Assembly: GCA_903772945.1 (NCBI GenBank)
Contig: CAICTM010000035.1
Span: 98,211 to 162,210 of the forward strand
Length of the DNA stretch: 64,000 nt
Source: Seminavis robusta
Taxonomy: Eukaryota > Bacillariophyta > Bacillariophyceae > Naviculales > Naviculaceae
Direction: 5' to 3'
The notes under the pieces were generated by a model. The model saw nothing but the letters and a program-made list of their open reading frames with translations. It was not told the DNA's origin and did no database searches. Positions within the stretch are counted from its first letter, which is position 1. The number at the start of each line of letters is the position of its first letter. The translations under genes were made by a program, and so were the position numbers. This document shows positions 32,785 through 44,009 of the stretch, piece after piece.

Positions 32785-34745
32785 TCAGCGACTACGGAAG
32801 AACTGATTGCTCCGGCGGTTGATCAAGTGTCGATCAGACAAGCGCAGGACGCTGCTAGACTCGCTTCGGGTGGCCGACTGCACCATTGACGACGTCTGTT
32901 CCGTGAATCTCGTTGACCTGCCCTGCTCGGAAAAGAGATGATCCTCCCGAACAAGCAGATTGCTGACGGGTTGAAGAATATCTTGAGACATGGAGGCTTG
33001 ATTTTTTGGATCGCAAATCAGACTTGGGTCTGAAATAGCGTTGCCGTCGGGTCCCTTGACAGATTTGGTCAACACCGATTCTGGTCGACGAGCAATTGAC
33101 AAGAAGTAAAGTACTTCACTGGGCACTGGTGTGGTGTGAAAGAGAGGTTCATCGGCACAGTCTGGATGGGCAATGGCATCAACACCAAGCGTCGATGGAG
33201 GAGCTGTTATGCAAGAGAGGCATCCCAGGCAGAGCAGGCCGGAGATACCCAAGAGGTGTGACAAAATAGCAGACCAGAGATGCGTGTTTCCCAGAAACTC
33301 ATCCCAAAAGAGCCACACTGCGCGCCAATAGTTCACGGCCCCAAAGGCCAGAATCATGTTTACGGTCCTCCCGAAAACCATATTGGCAACTCGAACGGCA
33401 ACCTCGCTGTTCAAAACCTTTTCTGGACTGAAGTGCCGAACCATATCTTCCGAGCCAACAAAGAGACAGGCTAATCCCCAAAGGAAGCTCCAAAGGATTG
33501 ACCAATTCACATCGGCTTGAGATGCAGTAAAGCCCCATAGCCACGTGTCCAACAGTCCCCACAGCCCACGCCAGAATCCAACGACGCCAATGGGAAGTAG
33601 AACGTAACTGATAAAGCAGTCAACTGTCACGAGCCAGATCGGATCTTTGGCGGTTTTCTCTTTGGCTACTTGCGCAGGGAAGGCAATACTGCGAAAGGAC
33701 GTAATGATGGTGACTCCAACTGGCGGTGGCAAGTGAGAGGGCCCGTCCATCAGAAAAATTGCGGGTGGAGCCAACATACTCGCTGAAGCACACAAGCAAT
33801 TGCACAAGATTGCTCCTAGAGCCGTCGTAAGCTGAAAACTGAAATATGGATCGTCGGGATAGACGTACTATAATGATAGCAAAATGAGTGCAGCAAAGAA
33901 AACCAATGAGTCGAGTCAGAGGGACAGGAAGAACAAGAAATATACCGGAAGATGCAGACATGGATCTGGGTGGACTGCACAGGGAATTCTTCTTACATAG
34001 TCTAGCAGGTACCATATGGACCTCCAGAGGCATATGGTACCGCCACCAAGCAGCAAGAGGATGACAACGCGAATTAATGATCTTTTGAGTCGAAGATTTG
34101 TTGTTGTACCCTGGAGAAACGTCTTTGCTGGACGCCAGCCCCCACAACTGAGCAAGAGCAACCCGGAAATCAAAAGGGTATACCCAGCAATGAGGGCTTC
34201 AACGGCTGTGTTGTGACGATAGTCCTCCACCGTTCCGAGGCCTAAGAAGCAAAAAGATTCCCCGTTTAGCATTCCTGCTGTGCCTGGCTGGTCACAGGAG
34301 ACAATATCAAAGATCACCCATCCCCCCTGAAGCACACATTCAAACCGACAGAACAAGTCTCATATATGAGTGGCGATAGAAACACAAACAAACTCAGGGA
34401 ATCAACAAAACTCACTCTCCAGTAGGAAACAACCAAGATGCCAATCAGAATGGTAAAACACCAATCCACCAGGAAGGCATCAAAGGATGTCAGCAGGAAC
34501 CCTTTGGGTGGATCACGTTCAAACGTCGGGCCGGCAATTTCGAAAGGTGCCACTTTTGGTGGCTGTTCTTGTTCCCCGTCAGGGTCTTCTTTGCCTTTCT
34601 CGGTATCATTGTCTAAAGGGTCATCGGCGATTTCTTTCTCCTCTCTTACGGCCTGAAGTTCAACTTCCATGGTTTCATCTGCTCGAACTGAGCCAGTGCC
34701 TAAGGAACGGACTGACATCTCGTCCAAAGAACCCAAAAAGACCAA
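32785..34745 (-). CDS. Fuseless-like multi-pass membrane protein (3 exons)
   Basis: Exons are complement(34416..34745), complement(33946..34326) and complement(32785..33831), 585 residues. Introns of 89 nt (GTGAGT...TTCAG) and 114 nt (GTATAT...TTCAG) are both phase 0. After an acidic cytosolic N-terminus (about 95 residues) there are about ten hydrophobic spans. The recurring signature YWR-x-x-W-x-x-(F/L)-(W/D) appears four times: SYWRGGWVIFD at the exon 1-2 joint, LWRSIWYLLD, FWRGLWGLLD, and YWRAVWLFWDE. This matches the repeated motif of the animal Fuseless family, whose Drosophila member is needed for presynaptic calcium channel organisation. The C-terminal 130 residues are hydrophilic and Ser-rich. 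Family membership is by motif only; its role here and its membrane are unknown. Confidence 0.7.
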
Positions 34746-35309
34746 TGTCTATACTCGACTCTCAACAAACCCTTTGTCCTCCATCCAGCGCTCTATTGAA
34801 TCTTTCGTCTCCTGGCACCTTTAAACAAATACTGCACGCTTCTAGCTCTGACCTCTCCAATATTCTACCGTATCTAACTTCTCTCCTGATCAAAGGCAGC
34901 AGTTTCAACTGTACCACTGGAGATTGAGGAGTGGTCCTGTGTCCTGTCCAGGTGTTCGGAGGGAAGTGACTTTTTCAAAGGATGCTGAAACTGAAAGTGA
35001 GTGTCAAAATTGTGACGGTTCTCTTCCGTATGACGTATGCCAGCCAATTAGGGCTACGGTACCAGGTAAGGAAAAACTTCAGCTCTCAGCTCTCATTGGC
35101 TTCCAGTCCTAACTGTGACTGGGCGCTCCCGTTTTCCGTGGGAGTCGAGTCGAGTCAACTCGCTTCGAAACTGCTCCAAATCACTTCACGCTTCACAATT
35201 ACGCGTGTCATTAAAGCTCACAGACCAAAGCCATTTCGACGCAAGAACATCCCACAAAACTTTGAGAGCTACAAAGGAAAACGCAAACACCGAAACCAAA
35301 ACTGCCCCC
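34746..35309. other. Divergent promoter region, Fuseless-like and NTF2-like genes
   Basis: About 560 nt between divergent starts. TGACG/CGTATGACGTATG words (about 35010-35040) and a GTCGAGTCGAGTC run (35143-35156) are visible. No firm promoter call is possible. Confidence 0.4.
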
Positions 35310-35728
35310 ATGGTAAGTCTATGATATTAATAATTGTATTTCAAAAGTACCGTACCTCAGCGGTCGTTGGCTCATGGTGCCTTATTCCCTCAACGCAGAT
35401 GTTTCCCGTCCAAAAAACAGCTCGCGACTTTGAGGAACTCGTTCAGGAAAACAAATACGAGGAGGCCTCCCTTCTCTTATCCGATGACGAATTTCAATTC
35501 ATGTCCCCCTTTGGTAAATTCAAGAGCAAGAAAGAGTGGCTCAAGAAATTCCCCAGAGCCCATGCCACCATGCCCACGATACTCTTTGGAGAATATCACG
35601 AGCAAAATCCCAACCAAGTCGAGCGCCGTGGAAGCAAAAAGGTTGCCCTCTTTACCATCAATGTGAAGCAGGTGATTGAGGTGGACAAAGATGGTAAGAT
35701 CAAGAGGATTTCGGCTTCCAAAGAGTAG
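35310..35728 (+). CDS. Small NTF2-fold (SnoaL-like) protein, ATG-only first exon proposed
   Basis: The protein body is 109 residues from the ATG at 35399. Directly upstream is CAACGCAG, a good acceptor, and at 35310 CCCCCATG|GTAAGT offers a donor right after an ATG. I therefore model exons 35310..35312 and 35399..35728 with an 86-nt intron, giving 110 residues (M-MFPVQ...). If the intron is not used, translation can start at 35399 with the same product minus one Met. The sequence RDFEELVQENKYEEASLLLS, FMSPFGKFKSKKEWLKKFPR and a strand-rich end (VALFTINVKQVIEVDKDGKI) fits the small cone-shaped NTF2/SnoaL fold. No catalytic residues can be assigned, and there is no targeting peptide. Confidence 0.7.
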
Positions 35729-35845
35729 AAGAGTGGCACAAACTAAGAGTCATAATGAAGTGGATTGTATCCTCCAAATAGTTCGTTCCCGTCTGGAAGT
35801 CTATGGCAGATTGATAGATTGTCGATCTTTAGAGGGCTACTGAAG

Positions 35846-37489
35846 TCAAGGGGCTCTCTGTTCTTGGATTTCAATACCATCATCCAAAAAGGTGCTGGGG
35901 TTTTCGCTTTGTTTTTCCTGCTTCCTCCGTTCTTGCTCTTCCCACCACCAAGAGACACGTGCAAAAAGGACCAGGTTTCCAAGCATGAGCGATCCACAAA
36001 TGTGCATGATTGTTGCCCGATTGAGGTTGACAAAGACAGTGGAGTAGAGGAATCCACTAAAAAAGTCACCAACAGATGTGGTCAAGAGAAACAAGCCCAT
36101 CAGAAAAGCCTTGAGCCTATCAGGGGATGTCGCATAGGCAAATTCCAAACCTGTCACGCTGACCAAAATCTCGGCAATCGACAACAGCGTGATTTGGGGT
36201 ATTTGCCAGAATACGTTCAGCTTGGGCGCATTCTCTGCTTCTCGGTTCTGAATGGCCGACTCGACCCATCCACTAATGACAAAGGCACCGGCAGCCAGCA
36301 ACATCCCACAAGCCATGCGTCGAAGTGGTCGAATGTTGACCCGTCGCTGTTCCAGCCATGGGTAAATGGATTGGTCAAACAGCGGAATGAGAATCATGAT
36401 TTGCAATGGGTTGACAATGTTCAGCTGTTCTGGTTGCAATCCGTTGAGTTCCATCCTCGTTGCTTGCAGTGTCCAAACAGAGCCTTGTTGGTCATATAGA
36501 CACCAGAAGATTGGAAGTAGCGTCATGATGGGTAGGATGTGTACTGCCTGACGTGCATCATTGAGTTTCTGGTCAAACACACCGTCGTCCTGTTCCCTTC
36601 CGTCATCCGATTCATGATCATGCGTTGGTATGGCCAAATGCCGGTCTTGCTGCTGGGCGGGTCTCGGTCCTTCCTTCAGGCACGGGAAGATTCTTTGGAC
36701 TGGAGGAGGTAGATAGGAGCAAGTGTTTCTCTTGATCAGCCACCAACAAAGGACAAAAGTGTCTGATAAGGAAGACTCTGGGACGTGATGAACGTAGGAT
36801 CCGTGCATGGAGACGAACAATGCCATGGCAGTAATCATAAAGAGTGTTGGGATTAAGAATGCCATGCCAAATCCATAGTGAGATCGGACAAGGGGTACTA
36901 TTGCCAGCGAAGACAGAGCCCCAAAGTTGATTGAGAAGTAAAAGTAGGCAAAGAATGCCCGCACTTGCTCGTCTCGAGATATGACTGGTTCCAAGTTATG
37001 TTGCCCCAAGAGCCGGTTCCGTTCCATTTCATCCAAACTAAGAGTAGATTGTGGTTGTTTCGTGGCATCTCCTACTTGATCAGCACCAAACGAAGAAACA
37101 CAGGGCTTGATGCCTCCAGTCCCAAGGCAAACGAGGAAGAGACCCACCATGGTCCATCCTCTTTGGGACTGTTGTGAGTTTGCAAGGAATGCTCCCGCTG
37201 TCAGCAAGATCATCCCAATGACGTAGACAGAGCCAAAGACCATAATGGTTCGGTAGCGACCCCAATGTCCATCCGCCATCAACGACCCGGCCATTGGCGA
37301 GAGATATGCCAATGCGGTGGTAAGGGCGAACATGGCTATTGCCCGATTCTCATCATAGCCCAAGTCCACGGTAAAATAGAGGGTAAGGATTCCTCGGAAT
37401 CCATAGTAGCAAAACCGTTCTGAAAATTCCGTGGCGAGGATACACCAAATGACGGGAGTCAAGAGCTTGTTCCGGTATCGAGACGTCAT
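35846..37489 (-). CDS. Proton-dependent oligopeptide transporter (POT/PTR2 family)
   Basis: This single-exon protein has about 547 residues from the Met before TSRYRNKLLTPVIW; an upstream in-frame Met at 37525 would add 12. It is a major-facilitator protein with about 12 spans that imports di/tripeptides or nitrate-like solutes with protons. Family markers are visible. TEFSERFCYYGFRGILTLYF in the first helix corresponds to the E-x-x-E-R-F-x-Y-Y-G proton/peptide site with the first Glu preserved. Then come LSPMAGSLMADGHWGRYRTI (the D-x-x-x-G-(R/K) loop), and GTGGIKPCVSSFGADQ, the PTR2 signature 1 region. A long hydrophilic loop with His/Asp (about 275-310) separates the two six-helix halves. 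The C-terminus is cytosolic and acidic. Substrate and membrane cannot be told from sequence. Confidence 0.9.
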   Translation of the reverse strand: MTSRYRNKLLTPVIWCILATEFSERFCYYGFRGILTLYFTVDLGYDENRAIAMFALTTALAYLSPMAGSLMADGHWGRYRTIMVFGSVYVIGMILLTAGAFLANSQQSQRGWTMVGLFLVCLGTGGIKPCVSSFGADQVGDATKQPQSTLSLDEMERNRLLGQHNLEPVISRDEQVRAFFAYFYFSINFGALSSLAIVPLVRSHYGFGMAFLIPTLFMITAMALFVSMHGSYVHHVPESSLSDTFVLCWWLIKRNTCSYLPPPVQRIFPCLKEGPRPAQQQDRHLAIPTHDHESDDGREQDDGVFDQKLNDARQAVHILPIMTLLPIFWCLYDQQGSVWTLQATRMELNGLQPEQLNIVNPLQIMILIPLFDQSIYPWLEQRRVNIRPLRRMACGMLLAAGAFVISGWVESAIQNREAENAPKLNVFWQIPQITLLSIAEILVSVTGLEFAYATSPDRLKAFLMGLFLLTTSVGDFFSGFLYSTVFVNLNRATIMHICGSLMLGNLVLFARVSWWWEEQERRKQEKQSENPSTFLDDGIEIQEQRAP

Positions 37490-37930
37490 TATTTTCAGGG
37501 AGGTCCAAATAATGAGCAATCTCAATCTTTAAGATAGCGATGGCATCCCCGTCAAAAGCAGCTACCCATCTCCCGTCAATCTTTCCTCAGCTAGAGGTCC
37601 AACGAGCTGATCCAAAGCTTCGAACAACAGCAGCTACGTTAAGCAGATACTGGTATACCGGTACTGGTACAGCCCACTCAATTGTGTCCTCGGCTCTCTT
37701 GGTGCTTGCAACGTTGTCTAAAAAGATTCAAGCCAGTGGAGCTAAAATAGGCCTACACGTACGGTACCACAACCCCACACCGACGAAGGTCCGTCCGAAA
37801 TTATCGGGATTATGACGAAAGAAAAGCCACTCGTCATAGTCGGCGACCCTGTTGCGTTCCCAATTCAATCACCTCTTCTCTTGTCCCTTGACTTGTCTCT
37901 CTTTTTGCTTGTAGAAGAGCTGTGGTGGAG
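37490..37930. other. Divergent promoter region, POT and STRA6-like genes
   Basis: About 440 nt between divergent starts, with TATACCGGTACTGGTAC words at about 37652. No gene is seen. Confidence 0.4.
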
Positions 37931-40900
37931 ATGTTGACCGCCCCAATCTATTTTGATCGCCCTGTGGGTGCTACCGCTGATGTTGCAGAGCTAGAATTCA
38001 TCTCGGCGTTGATGCAAACCGAGAAGCTCTTTCTGAGGCAGGATGGATCTCTGACAGCCCGAGATATCCACTTTTATTTAAAGAGTCGCCATGGTGTTCG
38101 AGTTCCTGTAGAAAAAATTGAGCAAGACATCATTTGCCAGATGGCTTGTGTTATCCGCCCTGGAGGCAAGCAACGAAATTTGCAATCGTCCAACATCACC
38201 ACAAAAAATGGAGTTGCGAATACTAGTACTGTCAAGGTGGATGCTGGGAGGAGCACCACTGGCGAGTTTTTTGATTGCATCATGGAAGATGAGGAACTTC
38301 AGCCACCACCAAGAGAGTACTCGCACCAACCCAAAGCAGGAGCACAACAAAACAAGGGCATGTCCAAGAGAGTTATGGCCCTGAGAGTTTCTCAAGCAAT
38401 CAGCCACGATGACTACGAAAAGTACAAGCAGTACCAGCACCAACAATTAAAGCTGATTAGGGAGGAAAATGATGACAATGGTAGCACAGATGACACTGAT
38501 GCTGATGACACTGAAACAGAAGAACTGAAAATGAACTTGGTTCGGATTGCTAGCTTGATTTTGATCCCCAAGCTGAGGCAAGCTCGAGTAGATGCTGATA
38601 AGGGCTTGGAAACTGATGAAGTGGATGTTATTGATGTGTTTTTGGCCATTTTAATGTCAGAAACCGGCCTCAAATATGATCAAGAACTCACAAGGGATGT
38701 ACTGCTCCATATTCTTTCTTTCGGTGAAAAAAGAGACAAAAACGATAGTGATGAATATATTGACAGCCTGATGGAGACGGCACTGGCATCACATCCGGAT
38801 GCTAGACCCAGGTTGAACAAAGACACAATGTTGCGAGTTTTGACAGATGACATTGAAGCCTATGATGTGGACTTGGAGAATACCAAAGAAACTACATTTG
38901 AGGAGGTAAACGCGATGGAGGGAAGCGACGAATCGAAACTACGAAGAATATACACTGCCGGCAACATTGATGCCAATGCGGACACCTATCGAAGCAAGAC
39001 GTGGACTATTGCTTCTTGGTATGCCATAGTGGTGATACTGTTGGCCTATCTGTTCAACGGTGTATCACCTAATTACCAGTGGCAAGCAAAGGACTGCACT
39101 ACCGCTGAATCCCAGGTTGGATGTGCCATTACGGTAGCCACCCTGCACTGGCTTGAGGTGTTTGTCTCCTTGTCCATTGTTGGGTTTCCATTCTTGTTCT
39201 TGGCCAATCTGGGTAACTCAGTGTACCTGGATCGAAACCAAGACAAGAGCAAGGTCGCAGCACTAATATGTGTTGCGATGTTCAGCACAGCTTTGTACGT
39301 GTTCTTGCCCTTTTTCTACCGGGCAGATTTTTGGTTTTTTCACTCGGATCCAACCTCCATTCCACCAGAAGAGAATGACGGCTCCGTCCAACCAAACAAT
39401 AGTGCTTATCTGGGACCCGTCTCCCTTCTGCTGGGGTGCTTTCTCTTGTGTGTCCAAATGATGCAGCTAATGCGGCTGACTATACCTGGGCAAATGGGAC
39501 GATCTTGCAAGAATTCCGCTTCAACAATGAGAGCTGCGTTTGAATGGAAAAAGGCAGCTAACATGAAAGTGGACCGAGCTGTGTTGAATGCCGTTCGGTG
39601 CCATGTGGATACCGTTGGTGTCAGGCCAGCAAATTGGAAAAGAAAGAGCTCAATTGGCAGGTCAGTCGGCAAGATATCCACGTCCATCACACGCTACAAT
39701 CAGTCGTTTACCAAACAAGAGCGAGCAGGAGGCATTCTCTGGACATGGAGGAAAATCCGTGACCGCACTTTATTCTATGAGGAGGGCATATACATTTGGC
39801 CCAGACTTGTAGCTAGCAATATTGCCCAGTGGACGGCAGTTCTCATCATAGCGGGTGTTTTTGCATTTGGTTTGTCTGTTCTGACCAAGGAGGAAGAGGT
39901 GGCACCTGATCTTCTGTCCAATGAAAAGTAAGTCTATTTGGCCAATGGCCTTTCTTAACTCTGTGACGATCGCCCGCAGAGTTTGACTCATCGACTTCTT
40001 GTGTGGATCAAATTCCAAGGTTTATCCTTGTGCTTGCTGTTGGGTTCCCACCAGCATTTTTCGCGGCAATTTCAACTAGCTTGCTCTATGTTCCCTCTGC
40101 GGTGTCCAGTATTCTGAAGTACCGTTGCGGAGAACTGCGCAGCCTTGATGATAGGAGGTTTTTGCAGAATCGGTTTGCCAGTGAGTATCAATCGGTTTCC
40201 CAGAAGAGGTTCTTTTGGCCACTGAATCTAACACAACCATCTTTGCTGAGATCAGTGGACTCCGCCAATCTCTTGTTCGGTGCAGCCTTTTGGACGTGCT
40301 TGTGTTCTGCAGCTGCCTTTTACGCCCTTTTCAGCGTCTTTACCTTCTTGTGCTTATATGTTGACACACAACAAATGATGATTCGATTTACTGCCAACTG
40401 TATCGGAATGCTGATAACGATGATACTCAAACAGGTGCTGATGTTGTTCATTCGAAGCCGATGGAGTCGAGGGTACTATCGAAGTCGTCCCGCCATTGTC
40501 AACATTAGCAACACAATCCAGGAAGTATGGAATCTTGGACTAACGACTTTCACAGCTTTGGTTCGCGGCCTCAAGTTTATGGTACGTTGTTCATTGAGCA
40601 ATGCCAACATGGTGAGACTCTCTCACAAAGAAAGTCAATCTTGCGCTGTGTAGGCTATCTTCCTTCTTTACTTGGGACGAATTGACAGAGAAGTGTTTGC
40701 TCCTGGCGTTGGATGGTTCAGAGATGATATACCTTTGGATGGGTTGCCACATTGCTTTGCCCGTGATTTACTGATCCATGAGGCCGTACGTGGTTGAATC
40801 GGTTGCTGCCGTGCCATTGCTGGCACAAGCAGCTACTGGCTTCTCATTGTTTGGACTGCGTCATCGTGAGCCTGACACTCGTTATTGTGTTGTTCCCATG

Positions 40901-41392
40901 CTACAGCATCGCCATCCACTGATTGAAAGACTTGGTCTCCTGTTCATGATAAAGCTACGGAAAGGATCTGACTTTGGAACTCGCGGGGGTGCAGCGTGGC
41001 GCATGGCCTTCACAGGAACCCTCATGCCGTGGCTGCGAAAGTATGGTGGTAACTTGGGTGCTGTATGGAATAATTCACGTAATGCCGAGGAGCAGCGATC
41101 TGCACTCTCGGGACTCTCCAAAGATGCTTTGGTCGAGAACTTGATGGTGCTGGAACAAAACTATAAACAAATGGCGGAACAAATGAAAAATATTGGTAAC
41201 AGAACCAGGATCTTGAGACCAAAAGCTGGCAGTGAAGATCAAGATGATACGGTGGAGGCAGATGATGATGTCTCTGGACCTCTACTAGAAACCTATCTCA
41301 AAGAGCAAGAGGCTGGTGACCCTCCTGCTTCAACACCTGAGGAGAGACCTGTGGTTCATTTGACCACGATTACTGGTGGTACATTCGATTGA
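37931..41392 (+). CDS. STRA6-like (RBP-receptor family) multi-pass membrane protein (4 exons)
   Basis: Exons 37931..39927, 40020..40581, 40654..40785 and 40907..41392 give 1058 residues; introns are 92, 72, 72 (phase 2/0/0) or, for the last, 121 nt. The first acceptor (TTCCAAG) lacks a pyrimidine tract but is the one keeping frame. A 350-residue acidic cytosolic N-terminus precedes about eight spans (from WYAIVVILLAYLF to FTANCIGMLITMILKQVLML). The C-terminal part has FLLYLGRIDREVFAPGVG, LLIHEA|HRHPLIERLG and WRMAFTGTLMPWLRKYGG. These correspond in order to the conserved end of animal STRA6, the retinol-binding-protein receptor (LG-LD, a HP block, R-(W)-x-x-x-(Y)-TL). A coiled coil and acidic tail close the protein. 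Transport of a retinoid or other lipid is inference. Confidence 0.7.
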
Positions 41393-41835
41393 GGCTTCCA
41401 ACTAAGTTGTACCCCAAATTCAAACTGCTGCAGCATCGGTGAAAGACTATTGCACGGAGCAGTGCAATATTTCCAGCCTCGTCCGATTGCAACATTTCCA
41501 GCCTCCGATTGGTAGCTCCTAGCTAGATCACAGCAGTCCAGAACGAACTGATGTTCTTTCACTCGACTGCACCATACTGTAGTGCACTACACGAAAACCG
41601 CGCCCTGTTGCATGGGATCCGAATCGAATTATTCGTCGTCCTCGATTGCTTCAAAGCAGCATCACCGATTCAATCTACCGGTATCATTCAATACGCGCTT
41701 GACACTCATTACCGGTGGCACAACTGTTTGTGCGTGGCCTCGTGTTGATGGCGTTTCTTGGCAAGAACACTGGCTGTAATTAATTGTTTAGACAAATCAC
41801 CAGCAATGTGCTATCGGTGCTACAGTACTAAACCC
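41393..41835. other. Convergent 3' region
   Basis: Shared 3' flank of the STRA6-like (+) and RPC3 (-) genes. It holds a short near-direct repeat TTTCCAGCCTC(G/C)... at about 41468 and 41494. No gene is seen. Confidence 0.4.
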
Positions 41836-43761
41836 TCACATATCCTCCATAATCATCAGGGTCTCATCGAGTTGGAGACAGGAGCCGTACAAACGTTCCA
41901 GGCCCAAACAAAACTTTTTGTGATTCTGTTTGTCCGCCTCGTGATCATTCTCATCCATATCACCAGCTTCCTGGGCCCGTTCAATCCAGTTCTTCCCAAC
42001 TTCCACTTCGTGTTGGCGCCTCAGCCGCAAATTGAGAAGCGCCGTGCAGACATTGTCGGTCGCATTCTTGAGGATGCGCTGACCATTGACGGTCCAGAGG
42101 TAGATCATGTTGGAAGGATTATGTTGTCGGCTTTGGCTGAGGGTGAAAAGATCAATGTATTTGCTGCGATACAGACGATGCAGAATCTGCCACGAACAAG
42201 CATCAACAAAATAACCATGAGGTATAAAAATAAATGAAACGAGAACAAATCCACAAATACTCGATTCTCACGCATGTATCGTACGCACCTCTCTGCAATC
42301 CTTGGCTGGCACCATGGAGACTTCGGCAAGAGAATCCGATTCCAAATACCCGTTGCGAGACAATACGGTGACAATACGAGCGCCCACTTCTCCGTGATGA
42401 TCCAAAATCATTTGATTGGTGATGCGTTGTTGCAGGTACTGGACCATTCGAGTAGTACAAATCTCGAATCGAGAGTCCTCCGGTTTGGCCCCTGTTTCGA
42501 CTTCCAAGACACAAATGGGAGATTTGTACGATGCCAATTGTTGCAATGCTCTTGCCACTTGCGAAACGACCGCCATATTACGACTCGTGTTGTTGGCGAC
42601 AGCTGCCTGTCGCTTTTTCTCCAACAACTCTTGAACGGGTTTGGGAAGGTACCGTTGAATGCTGGCTGCATCAAAGGTCATTTCGGTATCGGTACTCTTT
42701 TCGGCATGTCGCCTGTGGGCTAGATATTTCAATGCCGCAGTGACCATAGATCCGGCAGATTGTACTTTGTGTCCATATCGTTCCGCCACAAGACGTCCCA
42801 AGATGAAGCTTCGAAGAGACTCGTGAAACATGGCAATGTTGACTCTCCAGACCGTGTGACGAGTCAGAAATCTCTTGTAGGCCGAGCCTTTCAGCAAACT
42901 GACAATCTCAGGATCTTCTTCCTCCTGCAGTTTGACATTGTCATCAGCCGCATCGTTGCCTGTCTTTTGCTTCTTTTTGGGTGGTTCCTTGGCTTCAAAT
43001 TCTGTTTCTCCGGCATCTGGGTCCGCGTTTTCTGACTCGTTTTTCATTTTGGGTACTTCTTCCAGAAAGCCAGCTTGTGCCAATTTTTTGAAACTCTCTA
43101 GAACCGTCTGTTTCAAGGCAGTATTGTCTTCTTTCTTTTTGCTATCATCCGGCTTGTTCTCGTCATCGTCCTCTCCCTCATTCGCAGCTTCCTCATTCGC
43201 AGCAGCTGCTTGCTCGAGTCTCTCGACAGTCTTGGAGACTGCATCCACAGTCCTGAGCCGTCCTTGCACGAGCAATTCTTCCACCAAGGCAACGGCATTA
43301 TCATCCAGGGCCCTCTTGGCATACTCTACATAGCGAGGATACCTGGGTAAGAGGCGAGCTCTGGTTCGGTCATAAGTGTATTGGTACTGCAATTTTCCCT
43401 TGACCTTTTTGACAGTGACAGTCACAATGGAGTGCTGGATCAAAACCAACAGAGCTGCCTTGATGGGAGGCAATTGCAAGGATTGATTTTGAAGGCGTGA
43501 TGCCACCTTTGGGCCCAGCAAACGGATCCGTTCTTGGCTGTACACTTTCTGCCGGCATTTCGTCCTCAAGCACTGAACCAACTGCTGAAGTGTCAATGGT
43601 TCTCCACGAAAGACAAGCCCATCAGCAACCAATTGCACGGTAGGACCAAAATAATCTCGGATACAATTGGATGCCAACGACAGCATGGGATCATGCGGAA
43701 CCGAAGTCAGCTCCGATGTTTGATTGAAACTGGCAAACGGAATACTGGAACTCATACTCAT
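41836..43761 (-). CDS. RPC3: RNA polymerase III subunit RPC3 (RPC82) (2 exons)
   Basis: Exons are complement(42289..43761) and complement(41836..42186), 607 residues; the 102-nt intron (GTGCGT...GGCAG) is phase 0. RPC3 is part of the Pol III heterotrimer RPC3-RPC6-RPC7 that opens promoters for tRNA and 5S genes in the nucleus. The N-terminal winged helix (CIRDYFGPTVQLVADGL, LTLQQLVQCL) is followed by VTVTVKKVKGKLQYQYTYD and RYPRYVEYAKRAL, typical of the family. An acidic/Lys-rich linker (about 205-285) separates these from later winged helices (SAYKRFLTRHTVWRVNIAMF, ITNQMILDHHGEVGARIVTV). Exon 2 gives ILHRLYRSKYID and FYLW-like MIYLWTVN, then the C-terminal coiled coil. Ten codons past the donor the frame closes, which supports the splice. 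Confidence 0.9.
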
Positions 43762-44009
43762 GGTGGCTGACTGATGCGGAGTTGATTAAACGAAGGAAGG
43801 ACAATAGCAATGGTAATGGCCAATGGCTGTGGAACGCAGCTACGGGTTGAGGACACAACAGGGTTCTAGCTCGTACTGGTATCTTTGTGAGGCTCTGGTA
43901 GTACCGGTATCAACGTTTCGCTTTGGATGGCTGCAGAGAAAAACAACAATAATATTGCTATTATTTTAAATAAAAGTCTAAAGGGGGGCATAACGGTTCC
44001 GGTTCCTAC
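43762..44009. other. 5' flank of RPC3
   Basis: About 250 nt of upstream DNA with GTACCGGTATC at about 43902. No gene is seen. Confidence 0.4.

Noticed and set aside
41758-42237. A 159-codon plus-strand ORF with membrane-like residues
   Set aside because: It lies antisense over the second exon of RPC3, whose splice sites and family match are strong; it is a shadow frame.
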